This document shows, in pieces, positions 38,985 to 46,329 of a stretch of 64,000 nucleotides of DNA. Position 1 is the first letter of the stretch, and the number at the start of each line of letters is the position of its first letter. Both the position numbers and the translations under genes were made by a program. Source of the stretch: Synechococcus sp. ROS8604 (GTDB lineage: Bacteria; Cyanobacteriota; Cyanobacteriia; PCC-6307; Cyanobiaceae). The notes below the pieces were generated by a model, which searched no databases, was not told the DNA's origin, and saw nothing but the letters and a program-made list of their open reading frames with translations. The stretch spans positions 2,790,001 through 2,854,000 of the forward strand of contig NZ_CP047946.1 in the NCBI RefSeq assembly GCF_014279655.1, given 5' to 3'.

Positions 38985-39083
38985 AGCGATTTGCCCACTC
39001 GATTCGCCGTATTTGCGTAACAACGGCCACGGATCTGAAGCCCCTGGGACTGATCTAGTCAGGTGGTTCCCATCCATGCATGC

Positions 39084-39263
39084 ATGACTAACTACCGCAG
39101 AAGACATTCTCGCGCTCCCATGCAGTCAACTGCTCGCAGCAACCGTGCACAGCAGCGATTCAAGAATGATTTCGATCGCGACTTAGCAGCCATGGCCAGG
39201 GTCTGGTCCATGATTCGCCATGGGGCTGTTCGTTGGATCGGAGAAATAGGCCGCCAATACTGA
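39084..39263 (+). CDS. Candidate small basic protein, unknown
   Basis: 59 residues from ATG 39084 (MTNYRRRHSRAPMQSTARSN) to RWIGEIGRQY. Very basic N-terminal half, then FKNDFDRDLAAMARVWSMI, which would make an amphipathic helix. No family recognised. The frame is open further upstream from an ATG at 39063. It lies alone between two divergent gene sets and could be spurious. Confidence 0.4.
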   Translation: MTNYRRRHSRAPMQSTARSNRAQQRFKNDFDRDLAAMARVWSMIRHGAVRWIGEIGRQY

Positions 39264-39320
39264 TTCAACTTCCCTGCTGTTGAGGAGGGGTTAATCGAGC
39301 CAGAAACCGCAGCACTTATT

Positions 39321-39339
39321 TGTAGCGAATCAAACAAAA
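39321..39339 (+). promoter_or_regulatory. NtcA-like element upstream of nirA
   Basis: TGTAGCGAATCAAACAAAA contains GTA-N8-AAC (39322-39335), one base from the NtcA consensus. It matches 18 of 19 bases of the element before the nitrate permease gene. There is no good TAN3T at the usual 22-23 base distance, so the promoter architecture is unproven; the element lies about 145 bases before the nirA ATG. Confidence 0.5.
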
Positions 39340-39483
39340 ACGCGGGCTCGCAAACACCGATTTGGTCCTATCCGATACCGAAACATCAGCCCATAGCTCG
39401 CTATAAACCTTTTTCAGCACGAATACTTCTGATGTGCTGGAAATTTCGCTAATCAACGAATTCCTGTACAAGACATCAGCGCT

Positions 39484-41025
39484 ATGAGCATTCAAGTCCC
39501 TACCAGACCATTCCTAGAAAACAAAAAGCTCAATAAAATTGAGCAGAACAAAGCAGCCAAAGATGGGCTACTTGTTGGCAATGAGATTGAAGAATTCGCC
39601 AGAATTGGCTGGGAAGAGGTTGATGAAACCGATCTTCAACTTCGCTTGAAATGGTATGGAATGTTTTGGCGCCCCAAAACACCAGGCAAGTTCATGCTTC
39701 GCTTGCGAGTTCCCAACGGCGTCATTAATCATCAGCAACTTCGGGTTGTGGCCTCAATCGTGGAGCGCTACGGCGATAACGGAAGTTGCGACATCACAAC
39801 ACGCCAAAACTTACAACTTCGCGGCGTACTCCTGAATGATTTGCCAGACATTCTCAAACGACTGAAGGATGTTGGACTGAGCTCAATCCAATCTGGTTTT
39901 GACAACCCGAGGAATGTAACCGGCAATCCACTTGCTGGAATTGATCCAAACGAAATTATCGATACGCGCCCTTTCACCACGGAGCTTCAGGACTTTCTCA
40001 CGAACCATTGCGAAGGAAATCCGGAATATTCCAACCTCCCTCGCAAATGGAACACAGCTGTTGCTGGAGCAAAAGACAACTTTCTACTCCACAACGACAT
40101 TGTCTTTCACCCCGTTGAAAGAGACGGTGTGTTGGGGTTCGGCGTCTGGATTGGAGGAATTCTCTCCTCACAGATGAATGCCTATGCCATTCCCCTTAAT
40201 ACGTGGGTGAAGCAAGATGAGATTTGCAAAATGACCGATTGCGTCATTCGCCTCTGGCGCGACAACGGCGAGCGTGACAAGCGCCCCAAAGGCCGCTTCC
40301 GCATGTATCTCGACCAACTCGGTGTCGATGCCTTCAGGAGTGAAGTGGAAGGACTTTTTGGTCCACTCACAGAGGATCCAGGTTCAGTCTTCAACGCCAC
40401 GCCTCGTTCTCATTATGGAATCCATCCGCAAAAAAATGCAGACGAGTTTTTCGCAGGACTGCATGTCAGCGTTGGACGACTCACAGCAACTGATCTACAC
40501 GACTTAGCCACAGCAAGTCTTGATTACGGGGCTGGTGAAATTCGCCTAACAGAGGATCAAAATGTCATCATCGTGGGGATATCCACGGCCAATCTCGATC
40601 GCTTCAAAGCAGACCCATTGTTGCAACGCTTCCCTCTCGAACCAGGTGCTATTGCAGCTGGCACGGTCTCCTGCACTGGAAACACCTACTGCAGCTTTGG
40701 TCTCACCAACACCAAAGACCAAGCTATTGCAGCGGCGAAAAAACTCGACGACGAACTCGAACTACCCGAAGAACTCAAGATCCATTGGACCGGTTGCCCT
40801 AACACCTGTGGTCAAGCCTTCATGGGGGCTATTGGCCTAACAGGCACCAAAGCGAAAAACAGTCAGGGTGAAATGGGCGAGGGCTACACCCTGAGCATCG
40901 GGGGATCTCAAGGTGAAAACCCTCAGATCGGCGAAGTCCATCAAAAGGCCATTCCCGCAGAAGACATTCAAAACGTTCTTCGACAGGTGCTGATCGAACA
41001 ATTCGGAGCAAAGCCTCGGGCTTAA
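39484..41025 (+). CDS. nirA: Ferredoxin-nitrite reductase
   Basis: Siroheme and 4Fe-4S enzyme reducing nitrite to ammonium with six electrons from ferredoxin. The cluster/siroheme ligands are the four cysteines of CTGNTYC (C-x5-C) and CPNTC (C-x3-C) in the C-terminal half. Substrate-side motifs RQNLQLRGV and the first ferredoxin-like half-domain are present. 513 residues match the cyanobacterial form without a C-terminal ferredoxin fusion. ATG 39484 gives MSIQVPTRPFLENKKLNK. Accessory genes for siroheme (cobA, sirB-like) lie just upstream on the other strand. Confidence 0.97.
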   Translation: MSIQVPTRPFLENKKLNKIEQNKAAKDGLLVGNEIEEFARIGWEEVDETDLQLRLKWYGMFWRPKTPGKFMLRLRVPNGVINHQQLRVVASIVERYGDNGSCDITTRQNLQLRGVLLNDLPDILKRLKDVGLSSIQSGFDNPRNVTGNPLAGIDPNEIIDTRPFTTELQDFLTNHCEGNPEYSNLPRKWNTAVAGAKDNFLLHNDIVFHPVERDGVLGFGVWIGGILSSQMNAYAIPLNTWVKQDEICKMTDCVIRLWRDNGERDKRPKGRFRMYLDQLGVDAFRSEVEGLFGPLTEDPGSVFNATPRSHYGIHPQKNADEFFAGLHVSVGRLTATDLHDLATASLDYGAGEIRLTEDQNVIIVGISTANLDRFKADPLLQRFPLEPGAIAAGTVSCTGNTYCSFGLTNTKDQAIAAAKKLDDELELPEELKIHWTGCPNTCGQAFMGAIGLTGTKAKNSQGEMGEGYTLSIGGSQGENPQIGEVHQKAIPAEDIQNVLRQVLIEQFGAKPRA

Positions 41026-41118
41026 GCAAACCGAATTGACTCGACGAAGTAAAACCGTGGCGCTTTGTTTTGAAGCCATGGTTTCGCATTAACCAATCCA
41101 TCTGTTATTCATTGTTCA

Positions 41119-41253
41119 ATGACTTTAAAAGGTGATTTCCTGTCGCGTTTTGTCAATTGGCTCAGCGCAAGTGGTAAGGACAGAACACCCGTTTCTGTAT
41201 CACCACAGCATCAAGATGTCTTCTCACGCTTCATGAATCGCATTAGCGGCTGA
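41119..41253 (+). CDS. Small unknown protein between nirA and the nitrite transporter gene
   Basis: 44 residues from ATG 41119 (MTLKGDFLSRFVNWLSASG) to VFSRFMNRISG. The two ends resemble each other (FLSRFVNWLSASG and VFSRFMNRISG share SRF, N, an aliphatic, S and G), so it may be two short amphipathic helices. Not recognised. It lies in the nirA-transporter gap on the same strand, 28 bases before the transporter start, and could be part of that transcript. Confidence 0.5.
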   Translation: MTLKGDFLSRFVNWLSASGKDRTPVSVSPQHQDVFSRFMNRISG

Positions 41254-41281
41254 ATCTCTTTTCATTTATTAAATCCCAATC

Positions 41282-42190
41282 ATGAGCGCAACAGCGTCCC
41301 AGATGGACTACGTCCTACCCAATGAACTCGTCGACGGCATGATTTTAGCCGGCGGCAAGAAAGCAACCGTCAGCGTTAAAAACTTGCTGATCCGTGGCTT
41401 TTATTCTGGCGCCATTCTTGGTCTTGCCGTCATCCTGGCCCTCACCGTAGGAATCCTGACAAAACTGCCATTTGTAGGATCTCTCCTGTTCCCATTTGGT
41501 TTTGCCAGCATCGTCCTGTTCGGAATGGAGCTGGTGACTGGAAACTTCGCATTGCTACCAATGGCAACATGGGCCGGCAAATGCAGCTGGAGTGCAACCT
41601 TTAGAAATTGGACATGGGTCTGGATTGGCAATTTCATCGGCACGCTCGTTGTGGCGATCATCATGGCCATCAGCCTCACCAGCGGAAGCATGGATGCTTC
41701 TGCTGAGAATGTTGGTCCACCCATTTGGGATCTTGTGGCTCAAAAGATCGTTGCTCTTAACCAGATCAACGTTGTGAAAAAGTACGAGGCCCTTGGAAGC
41801 ATGGGTTTCTTCTTGGCTTTCCTGCGTGGAGTTGTGGCCAACTGGTTGGTTTGCCTCGGCGTCACCATGGCTCTTGTGAGCAAAAGTGTTCCCGGCAAAT
41901 TGTTGGCCTGCTGGTTGCCGATTACGGCTTTCCAAACAATGGGCATGGAGCACATTGTTGTGAATCAATTCCTACACACAGCGGGACCAATCCTCGGTTC
42001 AGGCGTTCCTTTCTATAAAGTGATTTTCTGGAATTTCCTCCCAGTCACGTTGGGAAACATTGTTGGCGGAATGGTATTCATCGGCATGCTCTTCTACAGC
42101 ACCCATCGCACCAAAATTTCCGATGTGCTTCCCACGGAGCATGATGAAAAGCTAGAACGTGAACTTGCCGCTGAGCTCGGCGCCCGCTGA
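41282..42190 (+). CDS. focA: Formate/nitrite transporter family protein
   Basis: Six-helix channel of the FocA/NirC family in the inner membrane. NLLIRGFYSGAILGLAVILA (about 36-55) is the first helix, GFASIVLFGMELVTGNFALLP (about 80-100, split as FGMELVTGNF) holds the conserved TGN, and NWLVCLGVTMAL and AGPILGSGVPFYK follow. Its place just after nirA suggests nitrite rather than formate transport. 302 residues, ATG 41282. Confidence 0.92.
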   Translation: MSATASQMDYVLPNELVDGMILAGGKKATVSVKNLLIRGFYSGAILGLAVILALTVGILTKLPFVGSLLFPFGFASIVLFGMELVTGNFALLPMATWAGKCSWSATFRNWTWVWIGNFIGTLVVAIIMAISLTSGSMDASAENVGPPIWDLVAQKIVALNQINVVKKYEALGSMGFFLAFLRGVVANWLVCLGVTMALVSKSVPGKLLACWLPITAFQTMGMEHIVVNQFLHTAGPILGSGVPFYKVIFWNFLPVTLGNIVGGMVFIGMLFYSTHRTKISDVLPTEHDEKLERELAAELGAR

Positions 42191-42201
42191 CTTCAAACCC
42201 T

Positions 42202-42915
42202 ATGAGTGCCATTGATGAAGCCTCCCTTTGGGATCAGCTGGCCAAGGCACGGAAGATTCCTTTGAATCCAACCTGGCTGGGAGAGGTTTTCTCTCCCAGC
42301 CTTTCTGTTGAACTCCGTTTTGCAGTGGCTGAGCGCTTGGGGATGTTCGCAGAAACAGGTTGGCCAATCATCCATGCCCTGATCCAACAGCACGGAATTC
42401 ATCCTGAGTTGATCCACGCTGCCGGCCTCTGCCATCAACCTGAAGCAAAAGATTGGTTACTCACGCAGCTGAAGCAATCCCATGATCCAGATGCACACTT
42501 GCTGAACGCACTGAGTTGCTGGGGTGCAGAGCTCACACCATCTCAATTCGAGCATCTTTTGCAATTACCTGGCCAAGCACAACGCATCGCGGGCCTTAAT
42601 CTTCTTGGCTTCAAATCTCATCAACTTGAAGCCGTTGAATTGCTGCAATTGTGTGAATACGCACTTCAAGATTGGCGTGATCCTGTTGTCATCGCCTGCA
42701 TACGTCTGCTGCAGCGACGAGACGACATGGAGATCAGCACCAGGCTTGCGGTTCTGGTCCATAAAGGCTCCGATGCAGCTGCTGAAGCTGGCTTAAGAGC
42801 CTTGGGTTGCATGGCCACAACGCATAGCAAAATAACGCTGAAGTCACTGAGCGTAGAGCTCACTAATCCAGAACGACGTGCGCACGCCCTACGCCAACTT
42901 CAACAGCAATATTAA
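42202..42915 (+). CDS. HEAT-repeat-like protein of unknown function
   Basis: 237 residues, almost entirely predicted helical, with repeated paired-helix patterns (FAVAERLGMFAETGWPIIHA, IACIRLLQRRDDMEIS, AGLRALGCMATTHS) like HEAT or phycocyanobilin lyase-type repeats. No catalytic motif. It starts 11 bases after the transporter gene and is followed by a bidirectional terminator, so it is the last gene of the nirA unit. A scaffold or regulator of nitrite use is possible but only inferred from position. Confidence 0.7.
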   Translation: MSAIDEASLWDQLAKARKIPLNPTWLGEVFSPSLSVELRFAVAERLGMFAETGWPIIHALIQQHGIHPELIHAAGLCHQPEAKDWLLTQLKQSHDPDAHLLNALSCWGAELTPSQFEHLLQLPGQAQRIAGLNLLGFKSHQLEAVELLQLCEYALQDWRDPVVIACIRLLQRRDDMEISTRLAVLVHKGSDAAAEAGLRALGCMATTHSKITLKSLSVELTNPERRAHALRQLQQQY

Positions 42916-42922
42916 AGACATT

Positions 42923-42950
42923 AAAAAACCCGGCCATGCCGGGCGTTTTT
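42923..42950. terminator. Bidirectional intrinsic terminator
   Basis: CCCGGC-CAT-GCCGGG forms a perfect six-pair stem with a three-base loop, preceded by AAAAAA and followed by TTTTT after CG. It lies between the convergent ends of the HEAT-like gene and cynS and can terminate both. Confidence 0.9.
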
Positions 42951-42966
42951 GATTTAAATCAAAAAC

Positions 42967-43446
42967 TCACCATTTTTTATAAGGCAAGAATTTTCCGCAC
43001 ATTGTAATCTTTACCCTGTCTCCTTTAGGATCTTCAACCTTATCCACATCCAAAGTAAAGTCGATAGCACTCATAATACCATCGCCAAATTTTTCCTGAA
43101 TAACATCTTTAAGAGGCATACCATAAACCTGCATGATCTCATAGAAACGATAGATCAGCGGATCTGTAGGAATCACAGGATCTAGACTTCCTTTCGTCGG
43201 AAACTCCTGCAGCGCAGCGGTAATGGCTGGATCGAGAGCCAACAATGTTGCTAATTTCTCCGCTTCTTCAGGGGATGCGGTTGCCTGTCCATAAAAGAGA
43301 GAAGCAATCCAAACCTCATCGAGCCCAAGGGCCGCTTCTAAGTCAGCAAAGGAAAGACCCTTCGCCTTCTTTGCCGCCATCAGTGAAGCAGTAAGCGTCG
43401 ATGGCGAGGGACCAGCCAAGGACGGTGCTAAAGCAGATGTTGTCAT
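42967..43446 (-). CDS. cynS: Cyanate hydratase (cyanase)
   Basis: Decomposes cyanate with bicarbonate to ammonia and CO2. A helix-turn-helix-like N-terminal domain ([24 protein letters not shown]) precedes the catalytic C-terminal domain with [32 protein letters not shown] (quoted in parts: [24 protein letters not shown]), holding the Arg, Glu and Ser active-site residues. ATG 43446 ([10 protein letters not shown]) gives 159 residues. No cynABD transporter genes are nearby, so it may handle internally formed cyanate or rely on a distant transporter. Confidence 0.96.
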   Translation of the reverse strand: MTTSALAPSLAGPSPSTLTASLMAAKKAKGLSFADLEAALGLDEVWIASLFYGQATASPEEAEKLATLLALDPAITAALQEFPTKGSLDPVIPTDPLIYRFYEIMQVYGMPLKDVIQEKFGDGIMSAIDFTLDVDKVEDPKGDRVKITMCGKFLPYKKW

Positions 43447-43964
43447 GCAATAAAAGACCAATAAAGAACTACTAGAGATCAGAAACCCTTGCGGGACCAC
43501 TCAGTAGTGGGCGAATCATCTACAAAATCAAGACCCAAAAAAGATGCATTGACTACCAATTCAGAAGCTCGGAGCAACCAATAGCAACATCTGCGACAGA
43601 ACGACAGGTGGTGGGTAGTGCACTATGAAATAGCTGATGGTTAGTCCCTATTCATGCATCTTTCCACATTCGCGAATCTGTTTAATCAAAACTTGATTCA
43701 AGCTCTAAAAAGTATTAATACCCTGCTAGCAAACGATTCTTTGTCAGTCACACCAGCCCTTGTGCGCCAAACATTCCCAAACTTGCTCATTGAACGCCTC
43801 TATTACGCCGAGGGGCGACAGCATCCATCGCACCCACTCCATGGAAGCCATGCAGGCCTATGCAGGAGCTAAGGCTTCGAGTTACATAAAAAGATCTGGT
43901 ATCAATCACTACCGCCGAAGGGGATAATTCTGCGGAACGATCTCCTTCGGTTCCGGTGATATCA
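43447..43964. other. Intergenic region between cynS and TrpD2-like gene
   Basis: 518 bases. It holds one small candidate gene (43654-43872). I see no clear NtcA box before cynS; the nearest GTA triplets lack partners at N8. No RNA gene recognised. Confidence 0.5.
43654..43872 (+). CDS. Candidate small protein, unknown
   Basis: 72 residues, MHLSTFANLFNQNLIQALKS at the start, then a stretch TPALVRQTFPNLLIERLYYA that reads like genuine protein, and a tail rich in His, Ser and Gly (HPSHPLHGSHAGLC). Not recognised. It is isolated between cynS and the TrpD2-like gene. Coding status is uncertain. Confidence 0.4.
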   Translation: MHLSTFANLFNQNLIQALKSINTLLANDSLSVTPALVRQTFPNLLIERLYYAEGRQHPSHPLHGSHAGLCRS

Positions 43965-45038
43965 ATGGAAATGTCTCCAGTAGCCAAAAAGCGTGCATAT
44001 TTCAAGCAATTGCTACGCAAAATTGGCAGTGGAGAGCACACCAGCAAAGGGCTAACGCGAAGCGAAGCCGATGAGGCCATGGAGTTGATGCTCACGGGAG
44101 GAGCTTCAGACGTCCAAATCGGCGCCTTTCTCATTGCCCATCGCATTCGCAGGCCCGAGCCTCAAGAGCTCACCGGCATGCTCGATACCTATAAACGTCT
44201 CGGGCCCTGTCTTCTCAGTGAACCCGATCAACGCCGGCCGATCTGCTTTGGCATGCCCTTTGACGGCCGATCTCGCACGGCACCGATCTACCCCTTAACA
44301 ACGTTGCTGTTGGTGGGGTCTGGACAGCCTGTGGTCTTGCAGGGAGGGAAGCGAATGCCAGTGAAATTTGGAATCACTGGCGCAGAGCTGTTCGCTTCGA
44401 TCGGGCTCAACTTGCAGGGACTGTCGATCAATGATGTTCAAGCAGGCTTCAACCTCCATGGTCTTGCCCTCATCTATCAACCGGAACACTTCCCCCTTGG
44501 CGAGGCACTGCTTCCCGCGCGGGATGATCTCGGGAAACGACCTCCACTGGCCAGCGCCGAGCTGCTCTGGACTGCTCACCAAGGGCACCACCTGCTTGTG
44601 AGTGGATTTGTGCATCCACCAACGGAAAACCGAGCCTGGCAAGCCCTAGAGCTGGCCGGAGAAAAGGACGTTATCACCGTGAAGGGCTTAGAGGGAGGAA
44701 CAGACCTGCCGGTTAGTCGGGCCGGGATCACAGCTCGCATTCACAACTCAGGAGAGCCCGAACGACACATCGTTCACCCCCGTGATCATGGCTGCTTTGG
44801 AGACGACCCCCGCTGGGAATCAGAGGAGGCCTGGGCGACACACGCCAAAGAGGCCCTTCTAGGCCAAGGGCCCATGGCCCAGTCATTGCGTTGGAACGCA
44901 GGCTGCTACCTCTGGTTGAGCGGACTGAGCAAAAGCTTGGAGGACGGTGTAGAGGAGGCCCGCACCATGCAAGCCAATGGAGTTGGCACCGCCGCCTTGG
45001 AACAACTGATCGCCTGGCGGGCGTCTGTGGGAGGGTGA
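43965..45038 (+). CDS. TrpD2-like protein, anthranilate phosphoribosyltransferase family
   Basis: Has the TrpD fold in outline: N-terminal helical LTRSEADEAMELMLTGGASDVQIGAFLIAHRIR (in part LMLTGGASDVQIGAFLIAHR) and QPVVLQGGKRMPVKFGITGAEL in the place of the PRPP region. The true TrpD GTGGDG loop is replaced by GMPFDGRSRTAP, so tryptophan synthesis is unlikely. TrpD2 (YbiB) proteins of this family bind nucleic acid in E. coli. 357 residues from ATG 43965; GTG 43956 is an alternative. Functional role here is unknown. Confidence 0.78.
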   Translation: MEMSPVAKKRAYFKQLLRKIGSGEHTSKGLTRSEADEAMELMLTGGASDVQIGAFLIAHRIRRPEPQELTGMLDTYKRLGPCLLSEPDQRRPICFGMPFDGRSRTAPIYPLTTLLLVGSGQPVVLQGGKRMPVKFGITGAELFASIGLNLQGLSINDVQAGFNLHGLALIYQPEHFPLGEALLPARDDLGKRPPLASAELLWTAHQGHHLLVSGFVHPPTENRAWQALELAGEKDVITVKGLEGGTDLPVSRAGITARIHNSGEPERHIVHPRDHGCFGDDPRWESEEAWATHAKEALLGQGPMAQSLRWNAGCYLWLSGLSKSLEDGVEEARTMQANGVGTAALEQLIAWRASVGG

Positions 45039-45057
45039 TTAACCGTCTCGATCGAAC

Positions 45058-46281
45058 GTGCGCCGTCCTCACGTTCCAACGTTATTAAGTGCGTTTCTAA
45101 CGCTTCTCAATGACCGACTCAGCGAAAGCATTGTTTTTCCATTGCTGCCCTTTCTGTTGGCATCGTTCAATGCCGACGGTCGCACCCTTGGTCTTTTAGC
45201 TGGCAGCTACGCCCTTGCTCAGTTCGCAGCGACTCCCTTCATCGGAGCCCTGAGTGATCGCTTCGGCCGCAGGCCTGTGATCGCCATCTGCGTCAGTGGT
45301 TCCGTCCTCGGCCTCGGACTGTTTGCGATCACCGTGAGCCAAGACTGGCCCGCTGGAGCTGTGCTGCCCCTCTTTCTCCTGTTTGGAGCCCGTCTGATCG
45401 ATGGGGTGAGTGGTGGAACAGCCGCCACAGCAGGAGCCGTACTCGCAGACATCACCCCTCCGGAGCAACGCGCACGCGCCTTCGGATTGATCGGAGTGGC
45501 CTTCGGACTTGGTTTCATTATGGGCCCCTTTCTTGGTGGCCAATTAGCCCGCATTGCCGTCACGGTGCCGCTCTGGGTGGCAACCGGCTTCGCCGTGCTC
45601 AACCTTGTTGTTGTCCTGACGTTGCTCCCTGAAACCCATCCGGTGTCAGAACGCCGCGTCCTTCCCCGCAAACGGGAGCTCAACCCCTTCGCTCAAATCG
45701 CGCGGGTGATTGGCAATCCAGCCGTCGGGCGTCTGGCCTTGGGCTTTTTTCTGTTCTTTCTTGCCTTCAATGGCTTCACCGCAATCCTGGTTCTCTATTT
45801 CAAGCAACGCTTCAATTGGGGTCCAGAGCTTGCCACTACAGCCTTTTTGATTGTGGGGGTCGTCGCCACCGTGGTCCAGGGTGGCCTGATCGGTCCATTG
45901 GTGAAACGGTTTGGGGAGTGGAAACTCACGCTGATCGGCCTCGGTTTGGTCATCGCCGGTTGTTTGCTCATCCCCACAACCGATCCGGAGCAAGCCAGGA
46001 CCGGAGTGTTCACAGCCGTGGCGATTTTGGCCAGCGGCACGGGTCTCGTGACCCCAAGCCTTCGCAGCCTGGTGTCGCGGCGTCTCAGCGATGAAGGGCA
46101 AGGCGCAGCCCTTGGCAGCCTGCAAGCCCTCCAAAGTCTTGGCAGTTTTTTAGGCCCACCTCTCGCTGGACTGGGCTACGACCTCCTGGGTCAAACCAGT
46201 CCGTTCTTTGGAGGCGCCGGATTACTTCTGGTCGTCGTGCTCTTGGTGACGCGCAGTCCCCTTGAGGAATCCACAGGGTGA
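45058..46281 (+). CDS. MFS transporter, TetA/drug-exporter type
   Basis: Twelve-helix major-facilitator protein. GALSDRFGRRPV (about residues 59-70) is the loop 2-3 motif of the drug:H+ antiporter group, and LIDGVSGGTAATAGAVLADI with TPPEQRARAFGLIGVAFGLG matches the TetA-like group. Substrate unknown. The start is GTG 45058, 19 bases after the TrpD2-like gene. Length 407. Confidence 0.87.
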   Translation: MRRPHVPTLLSAFLTLLNDRLSESIVFPLLPFLLASFNADGRTLGLLAGSYALAQFAATPFIGALSDRFGRRPVIAICVSGSVLGLGLFAITVSQDWPAGAVLPLFLLFGARLIDGVSGGTAATAGAVLADITPPEQRARAFGLIGVAFGLGFIMGPFLGGQLARIAVTVPLWVATGFAVLNLVVVLTLLPETHPVSERRVLPRKRELNPFAQIARVIGNPAVGRLALGFFLFFLAFNGFTAILVLYFKQRFNWGPELATTAFLIVGVVATVVQGGLIGPLVKRFGEWKLTLIGLGLVIAGCLLIPTTDPEQARTGVFTAVAILASGTGLVTPSLRSLVSRRLSDEGQGAALGSLQALQSLGSFLGPPLAGLGYDLLGQTSPFFGGAGLLLVVVLLVTRSPLEESTG

Positions 46282-46329
46282 CCGACGATTGCTACCTTTC
46301 GCTTGCGAGCACAGTGCTCTAGACCATTG

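Larger units (their letters stand above)
38985..39483. other. Intergenic region between sirB-like gene and nirA
   Basis: 499 bases between divergent genes. It contains one small candidate coding sequence (39084-39263) and, before nirA, an element shared with the nitrate permease promoter (39321-39339). A TATAAA at 39402-39407 could be a -10, but I see no matching -35. No RNA gene was recognised. Confidence 0.5.
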
